NCBI GenBank assembly: GCA_027382625.1
Contig: JAJKFJ010022578.1
Coordinates: forward strand, 1-50,035
Direction of reading: 5' to 3'
Source of the DNA: Tetmemena sp. SeJ-2015
Taxonomy: Eukaryota; Ciliophora; Spirotrichea; Sporadotrichida; Oxytrichidae
Length of the DNA: 50,035 bases
Below are positions 25,760 to 38,900 of this stretch, piece after piece. A program made the position numbers and the translations under genes. The notes beneath the pieces were generated by a model. That model saw only the letters and a program-made list of their open reading frames with translations. It was not told where the DNA came from and made no database searches. Position 1 is the stretch's first letter; each line of letters opens with the position of its first letter.

Positions 25760-26300
25760 ATTTTATAACTCACATACTCATATCAATGTGAGCTTGGAAC
25801 TATGCATAGAGATTTTCCAGCTGTTGCTTTGATTGGAGAGAGCGATAATTTTTCCATAGTCATTCTATTTTAGTATTCCAACTATAATATGCTAATATGT
25901 AATAGAAACGTGCCTGGGGTATAATCACGAAAAAGAGTGTGAACACACTATTTACTATGTTGGAGAGACTTACTTTTGATTATAGATCTCCTATAATAGG
26001 ATTGAGGTTTCAAAAGGAATAATAGTATCGACTAAATTCTTAAAAGTTTAATACATAAACTGCAAGACTATTACATAACCTCTCCTAGCTCTTCTTAGAA
26101 AATCTAGTTAATATTTATTACTGGACATTTTTAATTTGATTTTAATAATGGTTGCACCTAAAATTTTAGAATTCCTAAGTTTAGAAATGGGGCATCTGTT
26201 ATTTCTTCGGTCTACAAGTAAATCAACCATGGTTAAATTAAGTATTAGCCAAAATTACTTAAGGAAAGTCAGTTTAAAGCGAGAGAGATATATAAAATTT
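25760..26300. other. Less AT-rich island, content unknown
   Basis: Composition resembles the coding islands, but I found no frame that reads convincingly. A short inverted motif (TATAGATCTCCTATA) lies near 25980. Confidence 0.3.
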
Positions 26301-27199
26301 TAATTTAATAAAATTATTTTTAAAATATAGATAAAAGCAAATTGTATGTTATATTGTCATAATTATTCACTTTATCCAGGTTTTATTCTTTAAAATATTT
26401 TTAAAAATGCTAAAATAAATAACCTTAGGAGTTAAATCTTAATAAATATTTTTTTAAAAAATTTTTATTCTTAAATTTAAAAAAATTTAAGGAAAAAAAA
26501 TTTATTTAAAAAATTCTTTATATTTTAAAAAATTATTTTTTTTTAAAATTAAAAAAAACTTTTTCAAAGACTTTTCTAAATAATAAGAAATTTTAAATTT
26601 TAAAAGAAAAAAATTAAAATATTAAATTAAAAGTTTAAAAACATTAATTTTCTTTTTAAATTAAAAATTTTTTTTCACCATTTGAATTTTTTTATGGGTT
26701 TAATAAACTTTTCTTTTTGGGAAATTTTTTTATTTAAAAAAAGGGTTTAAATTAAAAAAATTAAAAGATTTCTTTTAAATTTAATCTTTTGTTTTTTCCG
26801 AAAAAATTATTTAAAAAGAAAACCAAATTTAAGATTCTTTATCAAAAAACTTAAATTAGGGATTTTAAAATTTCCAAACAAAAAGTTTCAACTTCCAAAT
26901 TTTTTATTTTAACCCAAACATGATTTTAATTAAAATTCCCTTTTCTATATTAAAGGAAATTTTTAAAAAAATTAAATTTACAAATTTTCCTGAGTTTTAA
27001 ATTTAGTAATTTTCGTTCGATTCCTGGGTTGATAGTTGAGTTTATATTTAGAAAATGATCATAAAATGTTTGTCATTTAAAAGATATTTATGATATTTTT
27101 ATTTTTTTCATAAATGTAATTGTCCATTTTGTAAATTTCAGATAATAAATAATGAAATGAAATCTTTGTTAATAAAAAGATATTTTAAAAAGAAAACAA
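26301..27199. other. AT-rich gene-free stretch
   Basis: Homopolymer-rich sequence, nothing recognised. Confidence 0.5.
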
Positions 27200-27440
27200 A
27201 GCTTCAAGCTTAAAATTAAAAGGATTTGCTTTAAGATTGGTTTAATCTACGAAACTAAGTGGATTAATTAAAAGCAGGTTATGAAAACAAAGAAGGTGGG
27301 ATTAAATTCCTATTTGAAAGAGTCAAAAGTTAAAAGTAATAAATAAGTTGAGTAAGTTAAAGATGGAAATAATAAAATATTATTTTAAATAAAAGTATAG
27401 ATTAGATTGGTTACCATTTCTAAAATTAAGCATTAAATTT
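27200..27440 (+). other. Coding-like island
   Basis: An open + strand frame of about 75 codons with varied residues (GLIYETKWINQKQVMKTKK) and in-frame TAA as Gln, enriched in Lys. No start, stop or domain is assigned, and a chance open frame cannot be excluded. Confidence 0.25.
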
Positions 27441-28189
27441 TTATAATTCTTATAAGATAATTTTAAAGATGAAAAAATTTGAATCAAGTTTTTCAATAAC
27501 ATTTTATTTATTATTCATTTATTTACTTCTATCCATAAATTGATTTAGAAAAATTAGATTATAATTTTTAGGAATAAATTAACTATCAATTAGGTTAATC
27601 AGCACTTGCTTAAACTAGAGGCTGTGACTTTTTATAATTATTGGTGCTTAAAGTGCATTTGGTGAACACAAAAAAATTAAATTTCCCCGTAGAAAACTTA
27701 AATATTAAATTTTTCAAGACAATATAGAATAGGTTATTATTTATTTTTTATAATTGAATATTGCAAGAGAGTTTAAGGGAGACATTCACTGCATCATTAT
27801 TTATTTTTAAACAATAAAAAATTATATTATAAATATCTTTCAGATTTTTAATTCCTTGTAATGTATAAAATGACTACTTTAATTACTTGTTTAGTGTGTT
27901 TTTTCTTTTAGAAGTCATATGGAAATGTTTTAATAGATTTAAGTAAAAAAATAATTTATCTAAAAGTTAAAATTTTTTCCTCTTTATAAATCCACTTTTA
28001 AAATTTTACCATTAAGATGAAATGAATAAAAATATTTTTAAATAATAAAATAGGCTATACATGTTTTATGTTATTTGTTTTTAGGAGAACTTATTACCTT
28101 GTAATAAATCTTTAATAAATGATAGCCAGTAATTATAAGAGTATATTTTAATATAAAAAGCTTCCATGAATATAAATATATTTATAGAT

Positions 28190-28383
28190 GGTCTGAATTA
28201 AATCTACAAAGTTGAATAAGTTGCGAAATCATTTCCAAAAATATGACATGACATCAGAAGAATCTATCTTTTATTTCTCTAAATAATTTACTCTCAAAGA
28301 GGTAAACATCTAGTTTAATATTTTCTCACTACTAGAGATCAGACTTTTTCTTAAACAATTGAAAACCGATAAAAAGAAAATGA
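28190..28383 (+). other. Coding-like island with a possible intron
   Basis: Frame reading LRNHFQKYDMTSEESIFYF up to GAG, then a candidate GT-AG intron of about 36 nt (starting GTAAAC near 28302), after which the frame continues (IRLFLKQLKTDKKKM) to another GTAAAA donor-like site at about 28384. The flanks are much more AT-rich. Function unknown. Confidence 0.3.
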
Positions 28384-31300
28384 GGTAAAATTATATTATA
28401 GTTGAAATGTAATAAATTATAAAATATATTAGAAATGCAAATAATAATTACATTTTTAGTTTGAAGCTAAAAAAAGAATTAAAGTTTCATAATTTTAAAT
28501 TAGAATTTAATTTTAAATATTCCTTTAACAGAGGGATAATCGCATAAACAAAAAAAATAAGAATTTTGAAACTTTTTTAAAAATATTTAAGTTTTTTATT
28601 TTGATAATAAATTTAGTTTAATTTTGTAAATTAGAGTAAAGGTTAATCTCATTTTTAATTAATTAAGAACAATTTTTTGAGAAAATATAAATATAAAAAA
28701 TATCTTTTATTTTATTTAATAAAAAGATTTTATGGTAATTATTTATTAAAATGCAAAGAATACCCAGCTTTCTTCTTTTTAAAATATTAATTAGAGAGCT
28801 ATAAAAATGAAGAATTTAGAATAATTTAGAGCGGAAATAAAATTTATAGTTATAAGTCTAAGTATTATATACTTAAATTACACGATAGAAGGTCATTTAT
28901 TTCATAACAATATAAATAAATAGTAACAAAATAATTTAATTTAACAAAATATATTAAATACCTCAGAATTATTACATAATACTACTTAATTAATTTAAAA
29001 AGAATAAATTAATAGTTTTATTTTAATGAATCCATTTTTAAATATTTATCATTATCGTTCGTAATTTTTAATTTATTATTTTATTTAATATATAAATTAA
29101 GGGACGCTCAACCTTTTCAATCTTTCAATTAATAAGTCTTGGAATTTTGTAATTTTAAAATATATAAATGATCATCTATAACAAACCTCTTAATAAAATT
29201 AAAGTTAGAATAAGTTCTTGAAATTACTACACTGAAGAAAAAAATTATTTATCAAATTATATTTAGCTTTCGGCATTTAAAAAAATTAATTATTATTTTT
29301 ACCCCTTTGCACTTTAATCATTTAAATGTATAATATTCATCAAGATAAACTGACTGAGTTGAGATTTTAGATTGTTCAAAATATAGATCTTTAAAAGAAT
29401 TAGAATAATTCATATTTTATGTAAATTGACAATAATTTTTATTAGGATAATATTATTTATTGACTTCATTTATTATAAATTAGATGTCAAAATGAGTATA
29501 ATTTTCCATTTCAAAAATAAAATTTCATGAAAAATGTTTTATAAACGAATTCTTACAAATAAAACTAAATCATTTTCTCTATTAAATTATGCAAGTTCTT
29601 ATTAAATCTGTAATTGAATCCATTTTATCAAAGGTATTTTTTAATTAGTAAAATCTTATCGAGGTAAACTTAATTATTATTTACAAAAATTAATAAATTA
29701 CTAAAAAATATTATTTAATGGCCACATGAGTCTTTAAATCTTCCTTGAAAATTTTTAATTAATACTATTCTCTATTTATATGAATCAAATTATTTAATTC
29801 TTGCATCTCTACTCAATAATGATTTATTAAAGCGAATAAATGAATTTAAAAATAATTTAGATTATCTTGAGGGAAAAAAACATATTCATAATAAAAATTT
29901 ATTTCTCATTGTTCCATAAATCTTCCATGAATTTAATAAGAGTAATAATTCTGCTAAATTTAATTATATTTATATCATCGTAAGGTTACATGTAAAACTA
30001 TCTTGAAACTAATATAATATTGACTAAAATTTAAATCTCTGAAAGAATAATTCAATTTATTTCAAATCAAAGTCAATAGGAAGAGGATGTTTATTCAAGA
30101 TGTTCAAAAAATATTTTTGAAAATAATATTTCTATTATTTATAAAAGGAAATTATAGATATAAATATATAAATGGTGTTAGTCTAAAATAAAAATTATAA
30201 CTCTTTAGTTCTCTTGTTAAGTTTGAAATTTATAAATAAAAATATATCAATAGAAGAAGAAAACTGCAAATTAATTTATGATGATTAAGTATTATTATAA
30301 AACATTAGAAATTATAAAAGCTATTTATACAATTAAGATTAAATTAAGACTTTAACTAAGGAACATCTAAGGGAAAGAAAGCTCCTAAGTAATCGAATAT
30401 TGAAGAAAAAGACTAAACTCTTTCCATTGAAATTTAAATTATTTTACTTTTAAAGAGTCAGTCTTTATAGTAATCTATTTTATAATTTAAATTTGTATTT
30501 TTAAATATATTAATAAGAAGAGTATTCATTTTAAAGATTAATTTTTTTTTTTAAAAATAAAATATCTGGGTCGAGATATGCTTAACTATTAACTATTTAA
30601 ATTGAATAATTTTAGTTTAATAGTCAACTATTGAATTATCTTGTCAGAGATATTGATTCACAAGAATGAAAAATTATTTAGCCTCTTTTTAAAATTTAAC
30701 CAATTTATTCCTTGTTAAAAAATTCTTGTCCATTATTCTTATGATTATTCAGATATTTTTATTTTATTAATTTAATACTCATCTATTGAAAATTGTAAAA
30801 GGAACTTGAAATTCTATTCAATTTATTTTAAATAGAAAGTAAAAATTCTTTAAATTAGCACTACTCAATATGAAATTTTAAATACTAAATATGCCATGTA
30901 GGGGGGAAATTTAGAGAAATATTTTTATTTTTAATCAAGAGTATTCTTGACCCATAGTCTTCAAATATGTTTCTTAGATTAATTTAACCAGATTAAACGG
31001 TTTAAGAATTTTTAAAAAATAAAATTCGCAAAGTATTTAAAGTAAAAATTATCCTGTAAGATTCAAATATTAAATTTAAACAACATTCCTTTGTCCATTC
31101 ATGATATATGAATCTTATTTTTCATTCTTCTACATTTAAAAAAATTCTTAAAACTGCCAAATTAAATATTAAATTAAGATAGATAATAACATGAAAATAT
31201 TTATTATAGATTAAATTGTATGGAATATATTTACCATAAACTTTTATTAATACATAAAACCTTTTAATAAATTAATCATTAATTGCATATATGCATAAAT

Positions 31301-31480
31301 TTCCTCTATGATTAAAATACTTACAATTATAACAAGTTTTGCAAATAATTAAAAGAATTAATCGATACTTTTGTTGAATATATCTTTTATGAAAATTTAT
31401 ATTCATTAAACATAATTTGTTCTTGTATCTTATCTTGCCTTATATATAATTTAGATTTAATAATTTAATTTGAATTTTTT
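28384..31480. other. AT-rich stretch with no confirmed gene
   Basis: Mostly featureless. A short Lys/Leu/Arg-rich open stretch near 30350-30460 may be coding but is too weak to call. Confidence 0.5.
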
Positions 31481-31930
31481 GGAAGGCTTATAACCATAAT
31501 TGTCTCTTCCCTTTACAAAATAAAAGAGTTGCTTGATGTAATTGAAAGAGAGATTTACTCGACCTATGTGGTTCCGATAACATCTGCGAACAACCCAACA
31601 TCCACTAAGTAATCATTGGGTCCCTGGCTTTCCTAACTCTCTTTCCAACTTTAGATTTCAACCTCCAAATCAGAGTACCATCATCCATGATTTTATAAAT
31701 GGCCGAGTCTTTCAGAAAAATATCTCCTTAAAGAGGCTGGCTTAGTGCTGCATTATCGGTTGGTATTATTTGGCCGGTAGACTTCTCATGATTACTTTAG
31801 AAAATTGTGTTATTGCTGTCACAGAATTAATTAAGCAAACTGCCAACTTTTTTGACTATTGGAGACTTAGCAGTTGAGATTAAATTTTGTTCGTTAATAA
31901 TTCTTAAAGCTAGGAACTTTAGAGATCAGC
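31480..31930 (-). other. Coding-like island, unknown protein fragment
   Basis: Minus-strand open frame of about 145 codons, with TAA/TAG read as Gln and no TGA. It encodes a mixed-composition segment including GDIFLKDSAIYKIMDDGTL and a basic stretch (RLKSKVGKRVRKARD) near 31640. GC is clearly above both flanks. No start or stop is defined, so this is a gene fragment or isolated exon. No family recognised. Confidence 0.4.
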
Positions 31931-33122
31931 CGCCAATGATATTTATTAAATAGGTATTCTTAATATAATTCAAATTAATTAAAAGACGTTTCATATTTAA
32001 ATTAATGTTGTACAATATTTGTTTGTAGTTAGTTGATGTAGACAGGAGTGCTATCGATTAAGTAAATACATATGCGAAAATAAAATAAGAGCAATTAATT
32101 TTTCGAACTATTTAAATTCTCTATTATAAATGTGTTTATAATTATTATGAAATTGTATCTTATATTTACCATGAAATATTTTAAATAAAATTTAAAATTT
32201 TATACTTTATCATCAATTCACCTCTCTAAAGAATTCCTTTAATAATTTAATTTATCCTAAACTGAACATTAAGAGTAGTCAATAGTAAGATAACTTCAAT
32301 ATTTATTTTTTAATACAAAATCATAATAATTATAAAGACAGTTATAAATATCATTATTTTAAATTAAAATTCATCTAAATAAATAAGTTTTAATAAAAAA
32401 ATATAAAACATTGGACTTTTAATTGTCATTTATTAAATAAATCAATAGATTTTAAAATGCAAAATATAAAAATATTTAAAAAAAATAACTAATTGAAGTG
32501 GTTGATGTGGTCTCTTTAAAATTATTTGCAGATTTTTAAATCCTTTTTTTTCCCTCACTTAGTTTTTGGATTTACTATTTTTAAAGATTAACTTTTTAAT
32601 AGGAAGATTGGGGTTTAAAATTCAAATTCGCTATATTTAAATATTAGTAATGATGTGAGAATATTTACGCTGCACATAAATTGCTCTTCATTTTTAATAA
32701 AATTATACGTAAAATCATTTTATTCTTGATAAAAATATATTTCATTTCTTTTTGCAGAGAAGAATTAGACTGTCCTTTATTAATTTTAATATATAATATG
32801 CTTAATTATTGAAGATTTACATAATACAGTTTTATAAAAAGAATTTAATGCTTCAATCGTGAATTTTAAAAGGGCTGAGATTCTTAAGATTAGCTAATTC
32901 ACAAATTTTATAAAAATAGGCTTGATCTCATTAAAAATAAGTATTTAATTTTTCTGATAAATGCATCTTTATTCATAATTTATTTTAGCTAATAAATATT
33001 TTCTGCAAATTTTATAAATTAAATTTTTATTCAATAATTATAATTAACTTTTTATTAAGTACCTTTTTATTGAAGAAGATTAAATCTTAACATTCAAATT
33101 TTGAATAAATCAGTAAACATAA
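31931..33122. other. AT-rich stretch, no supported gene
   Basis: Nothing recognised. Confidence 0.5.
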
Positions 33123-34682
33123 ATGCAAGAAAAGAAAGAAGCATCAAACGGGTAAAGCTTAAATAGGGAAAACCTAATTCCCTCCATCAAAGTTAATGAT
33201 TCTGAAGAAACTAATCAGTAAAGTTAAATTATTGGCAAAGTATCGAATGAGAATCAAATCTAAGGAAGATCTAATGGAAATGGAATCTAAAAAATAACAC
33301 AGCCGAGTGGGTTTAGAAAAACAAGAGACCTATTGAAAATGATCAGAGAGTCTAGTTCTAAAGCTCTTAGTAATAAGAGCCAGAAAGAAATGAAAGAGTA
33401 AGAGCCGAATAATAAAGAGACTATTGATACTGCTAATTTTAAGTGCTGGACTGCTCTTCCTAGTCAGACTGCTATAGTAGGAATTTTAATTAAAATCGGT
33501 GATTGGTTAAAATAATAAATAGAGAGTTGCAATTTTGTGTCAGTTGAAATCGCAGATTCACCCACTCATCTGCAGCTTGTTCTATAGAGAATAAAAAATT
33601 AATATGAGTTTCATCTTTAATCATCTTCACAGCACCTCTCAGCAGCGAGATATGACTCACGCATTCTTCATCATCATCTTCATCTTCTTCATCTAAACTT
33701 GTGTCGCTTATAACTCTTGACTGAGTGCTCCCACACAAAAGTTACAAGGATAAAAAGTTCTTAGAATTTGATGCTGAATCGAATGGTCTAATTATTATTT
33801 AAATCTGACACACTTCATCTGCCGCTGATTTATTCCATTTTAATTTAATATCTAATTTAATTCTCTTTTTTATTAAATTCTCAGCTATATTTTATTATAT
33901 TTTCTGTAAGTCCAGATAAAACTTTTGATGCAAAAACCTAAAGCCCTAATCAGCCTTAAAATTCATAAGACAAAGTTGATGCTCCTAAGTTGACTTAATA
34001 ACTTCGATAAAACGACTCAACACCTGAGGAGTTGAAAGTAAATTAAAGCGAGCCGAGAGATTAATTATTTGGATAGACTTTGTGAGATAAGAGTAATCAA
34101 TAGAAGAAACAAGTTTTCCAAGTTGAGATGCATTAAAAGCCTAACAATAGATTTGAATTGAGAAACCCGCTTAAAACTTAAGAAAATAAAAGAATGATTG
34201 GCTCTAATCTACTTGCCAGTAGCACTGCTTAGAAGAGTTAAAATTAGATACTCTAAGATGGTAATGGATTCTAAATAAACGAGTTTGACCCTTTTTAGAA
34301 TGAAACTTCAAGCTAAAATGGCTAAGAGGTAGGGAATGTAGAAGTTTAAAATCTTCCTCAAAGTAAAAAAAATACTGAAGACAATTAACAAATGAAAGGA
34401 AGAAATGTGAACACATAAAACAATATCGACTTTGTATCTCCTTTAAGAAAGGATTATTAGCCTTTTAGGATTCCTAGACATACTCCTGCTTACAGTAGAG
34501 GGAAGTATCTTAGTACACCCCTCATCAACTACAATATTAAATCTAGAGCCTCTAATATACGTTCAAACGAAGCCACTGGAGAATTTGCTATATCAAATAT
34601 TTTTATACCATTTCAAGTCAGTTAATTTTAACCGATTTTTATTTCGCTTTAAAATTAGTATGATTCGTTTGGCATTTATTGA
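33123..34682 (+). CDS. Q/N/S-rich hydrophilic protein interrupted by an IES-like repeat
   Basis: ATG at 33123 (MQEKKEASNGQSLNRENL); TGA at 34680-34682. Segment 1 is 33123-33476. A 413-bp insertion bounded by GCTATA direct repeats (33471-33476 and 33884-33889) follows. Removing the insertion with one repeat joins GCT ATA directly to TTT TAT TAT ATT TCT GTA AGT CCA, the frame of the downstream coding segment. The rest is Gln/Asn/Ser-rich with many in-frame TAA/TAG and a basic C-terminal part (RIPRHTPAYSRGKYLSTP). One in-frame TGA remains at about 34086-34088, with open coding sequence on both sides in the same frame. No domain is recognised. The next gene starts 44 bp downstream on the same strand. 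Confidence 0.55.
33473..33889 (-). repeat. Dispersed ~400 bp repeat, copy C, inserted in a gene
   Basis: The best-preserved of three copies. Ends are TATAGTAG and CAGCTATA, both fitting the TAYAGYNR-type terminus known from Tc1/mariner-derived IESs. Its minus strand is open across almost the whole element with TAA/TAG as Gln and encodes an acidic run (SLDEEDEDDDEEC) followed by LRGAVKMIKDETH. It lies antisense inside the + strand gene. A strict TA-to-TA excision would remove 415 bp and break the host frame; the TATA/GCTATA register (413 bp) keeps it. Confidence 0.75.
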
Positions 34683-34726
34683 TCAGTAATTTATATTTTT
34701 AATTTGAAGATACTTTTAATAATTAA

Positions 34727-35841
34727 ATGATATCTCCAAATGATCTAAATGACGAAGAGGGTTTAAATTTTGGAAAGATTAGTTAGTAACCTTAACTTAC
34801 TCCAACCTTGGGAGATTTTAACGAACTATAGCTTAAGTTTGTGGACCTATTGAAAGAGAAAATGATTCTGGAGGAAAAACTTGGCCAAAATCAAGGCTAG
34901 CTAGAAGCGCAATAGAAATCCATAAAAGAGTATCAAGTAAGAGTCAAAGAGGCAGAATAGAAGGTCAATATAACAAACTTAAGATTGCTCATTTATTTCC
35001 CATTTGATTATTATAAGCTGGATAGTGCTTTCAAAAAGTAAAGGTCTCAGCTGATTGCAAGGTAGCAAGAGAAAATGCTTGAGAAAGGTTTTATCAATGA
35101 ATATTCTCCACTCAGATAATAGCCACTTGAAGATTCCAAGCAATAGGAATAAGTAGAATCAAACTAAGATTAAACACCAGAAAAGCAGATCATTCCATTT
35201 GTGGACTCAACCAGCCCTTTGAGGATTAACTAGGTTTAGAGCCAAAGAGAAAATAACTTTACTCATCATGTTGCGACATTTTAGATACTCAAAGATATGA
35301 TAAATGAAAAAGATGATATCATTAAAGGGCTGTATTAAAGAATAGAGCATTTAGAAGATCAAATTTAGGAACAGGAAAATCAAAAAGATAATTATAAGCT
35401 TGATCAAGGTTTAATCAATTTTCCTAGCTAATAAGATTTGGGGCTGTCATAAGGCGAAGAGAGTTTCTAAATCAATTTTTTCTATTTAAAAGATAATAAA
35501 TTGTATAAAACAGTTTCTTGTTTGATGCACTTCACGAAGTTATTGATCTTAATTTACTTCTCTAAAACAAAGTTTGGAAGTTTGAAAGTCTCTACTATCA
35601 AATTAAATCGAAAGAGAAAATTTATCAGATGATTATAGATGACTAAAGAAAAAGGATATAAGACTAAATGTTAAGTCAAAGCAAAGATTAATTTGATAGA
35701 ATTGGAATAAAGACAGGCTAATCATTGAATAGCAATTAAGACAGAGGCTTTTGGCCAATCTAAGAAATTTCATTTTATGGATTAGTTTTGATTATATGCA
35801 TGCTGATCTATTTAATGACTGTCCAAGTTTTTATGTTTTGA
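34727..35841 (+). CDS. Coiled-coil protein with C-terminal membrane anchor
   Basis: ATG at 34727 (MISPNDLNDEEGLNFGK) to TGA at 35839-35841. Long Lys/Glu/Gln-rich heptad-like regions occupy roughly residues 35-100 and 180-235. A 68-nt GT-AG intron (35446-35513) joins exon 1 to FLFDALHEVIDLNLL in frame. The last residues form one hydrophobic helix (FYGLVLIICMLIYLMTVQVF) directly before the stop, the layout of a tail-anchored or golgin-like protein, though no family motif is recognised. It converges on the minus-strand gene ending at 35971. Confidence 0.65.
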
Positions 35842-35970
35842 ATTTATAGCATTTTGATATTTCATAATAAAGGAGGATAAAATATGCCTCAATGAGTTTT
35901 CTAATTAAATTAAGTTTGTATTAAGAATAGCTATTCTAAAACTCTTTATTTTGTTATTAAGTGAGTTAAT

Positions 35971-38900
35971 TCATAGCCATCTCATTTTCTTAGCAACTCT
36001 TTAGGCGAATATAAGTGCAATTTAAGTAATTGGGATTCCCAAAATGACTAGTGAGTTTCTTTCGAAATCCGCTGAGCTAAATGTATTCTTGATAGCGTTA
36101 TATTCGATGAACTTAAGTTTAGGTTTTGGCACATATTACTCTTTCTTATCTATGGACATATTCATGAAGCGCTCCATGCTCTACTCAATCATCTTCTGAA
36201 TCTTTTATTAGTCCTTATAGCGAGGCTCCATCTCATTAGATATCTTTCTTAAAAACTCCATTTTCTCTCGCCTGGTGGATCTGATTGACACTCCTTCTAT
36301 CTCACCTGTACCGTTTGAAAATTCCTTGCAAAGCACGTCTATGAAACTGTCAACTTAAATTAAAATTTGGCCAAGAAAAATTGAATTGTAAGATAACTAG
36401 TCTGTAGATAGCCTTCTTGGATTTATAGACCATGTTTATAACTTCTTGATTTCCACTCTTCTCAAAATTTCCTTTGTTAAGCCTGAGTGAGTCATAGAAG
36501 ATAACTGCAGTTTTGAGTATCTCCCCCATATTTTTATTCGTCATTAGGTCTTTGAGCTCTTAGAGTTAGTTCTCTTTAGCTTCTGCAAAGAACTAATCGT
36601 ACTTCTCTATCATTTTCAAGTATACATTATGTCTTGTAATACCACTGTTAAATGTTTGAGAGAATAGGGGAATCAATTCAGCTTATTGAATGTATTGATA
36701 TCCCATCCTAGGCTCCTTGTATTTCTCGTCAACTGCAGGATTTAGATTTTTAAATTCACTCAATCAATCAAATAATTAAGGACTAACATTCTGGCATGCA
36801 TCTTCCAGATCATACATAAAATTTGACTTTATAAAAGTATGCTGAGTTATAAACAACATCGGATTAACTAGATGATTGAACTCGTTCTTGATCTTTTTGA
36901 CAATAGCCCTTATATGCTCATTTTAGTAGAGTTCATGATCAAATTGCTCACTGTCAAGCAGCTCATTGATATTGACTCTGTACTCTTCCATTTTGATATT
37001 TCGCAAAACTACCAACTCATAGAATGACTGAGTGAGTAAGTAGAATACAATCACTCGAGGGAATGAAGCGAGCACCGTTTTGCGCTGAAACATATAAGAG
37101 TGCTTGAACCAGAAATAGCCTAAGTGCAACAACACATTTGTTCCTATCAAACCGATCAACATCTGATTTGTGTAGAAGTGATAGAAGCCCATTATTTCTT
37201 TCAATATGAACAGTTATGCGAAAAGTGGAAGGTCAGGGTTGTAAGATTTACCAAAAATTTTGATAAAGTCACTGAAGGTAGGATCTCTGAACACCTTGAA
37301 CTCATTTTCTATCTCGTGCATCTTTTAAATAAAATTCATTTTACTATTTAGGTGAGATCTCTTTGATATCGTTAAGGTGAGTATCTACCTCATCCTGTTT
37401 AGGTTTCTCCTCTTTTATTTACTCAGGAAAATTTTATTTCACCATTTCATGAGTTTAATAATAACTCTAGTTCAAAATTAACTCTTGCTATTTCACTCAG
37501 CTTTCCAGTATCCATGATTGCATCCATATTATAGAAACCCTGCCCAAGACTTCCTTGTTGCATTGATTTCATTTCCTCCGCATCAAATTTCAAGTCTCTG
37601 TTGGAGATAAACTCAGTAAACTCGTCATCAGTCAGGCAATTTAAGAAGTGGTTCAAAGTCTATGGCTTGCATCTTAATTTATATACTAAGCTTGCATAAA
37701 TATCTCCTTCTTACTCATTATAGACTTAAAATGAATGAGATAAAGAAAATTGAGAATATTTTAACTTCCAGATTTCTTATCTTTGTAGATCTACGAATCC
37801 ATCCGGAGCGTCGCTTATTATCTTTTACAGGAATTAGTTTTTAGGATCCATCCATCTTTGATTAATTTATTTAGCTCCCAGTTCTCTTTCAGATAAATTT
37901 TGTAGACTTTTATAGTGCTGTCTAATCTACTTCTTTTCCTTGCTTTTATACATGTGCTTCCTTAATATAAGAATAATGCTTTTTCTCTCAAGTATAATCA
38001 CACACACACACACTATAAATTAGTCTCTTTTCTTCATATAACTTTTAGCGTAGAGCTCTATCTCTATCAATTCTTTCTTGCATCCTATCGAGCAAGCTGG
38101 GTAAACTGCTGCTGCTATTCTCCTCAACAATATTTCTTTCGCCAATTATTCTCTGCAAACTTGAACTTTCCTACTCTTCTTCATGTGGCTCTTAAATTAA
38201 AGCAAGATTTAACCCTTTGAACAAATTTAAGATGATAAAAAATATTCTTGTTGTTAGGGCGACTAAACGCTATTTCTATTTGAGTAAAAACGCTTGATGC
38301 TGCTCTTATCCTCTTCATCTGAGCCATCTAAACAAGAAAAATTATCTGACATTCTTCTAAAAGAATTCTAATAAGTAAAGATCCCAAGATTTTCAAAAAT
38401 TAGTTCCTTTTTCAAATCTATTTTTATGAGAAAATAATTTAAAGTTAGAGCATATGTCTTGCCAGAGAGATACTAAGCTTTGCGATTTGCTAAATATACA
38501 ATATTACAAAAGTTATAAGATCCAAAAGCATCGAGTAAGCTCCAAGTAGAAATTTGATTACAAAATTCGATTTCCTTGCGAGATAGTTTTCTGAGTTTTC
38601 CTTGTGCTTCTGCAGTGGGTCTTTTTAATCTAAATAGTTTGTCTCTGAATTTCTTAGGCTAGGTTTCATTAAGTCTCTTTCACAATAATTTACATTTTTT
38701 AATTAATAGCTTATTCGAATTTGTTATGGCTTGATGTGTGACTCATACTTTTTATCCTCTTCTTATGAAAAGCCATCTAAGACTTATTTGATCTAGTTAT
38801 CTTCCCTCGATATTTTGCCTTATCTTTAATCATCAACTTCACTTGTAGGGCGGCTCTCACTTGATTGACTTTGCTGCTATTTCCCTTTTTAGTTTTCATT

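Noticed and set aside
33473..33889. Strict Paramecium-type TA-to-TA excision of the repeat
   Set aside because: The ends fit the consensus, but removing 415 bp in that register breaks the host frame; the 413-bp TATA/GCTATA register preserves it.
34204..34416. Minus-strand 70-codon frame
   Set aside because: Shadow of the + strand Q/N-rich gene, whose frame is longer and uses TAA/TAG as Gln consistently.
37999..38013. CA/GT microsatellite as a functional site
   Set aside because: It sits in a probable intron of the membrane-protein gene and is short; it looks like simple sequence.
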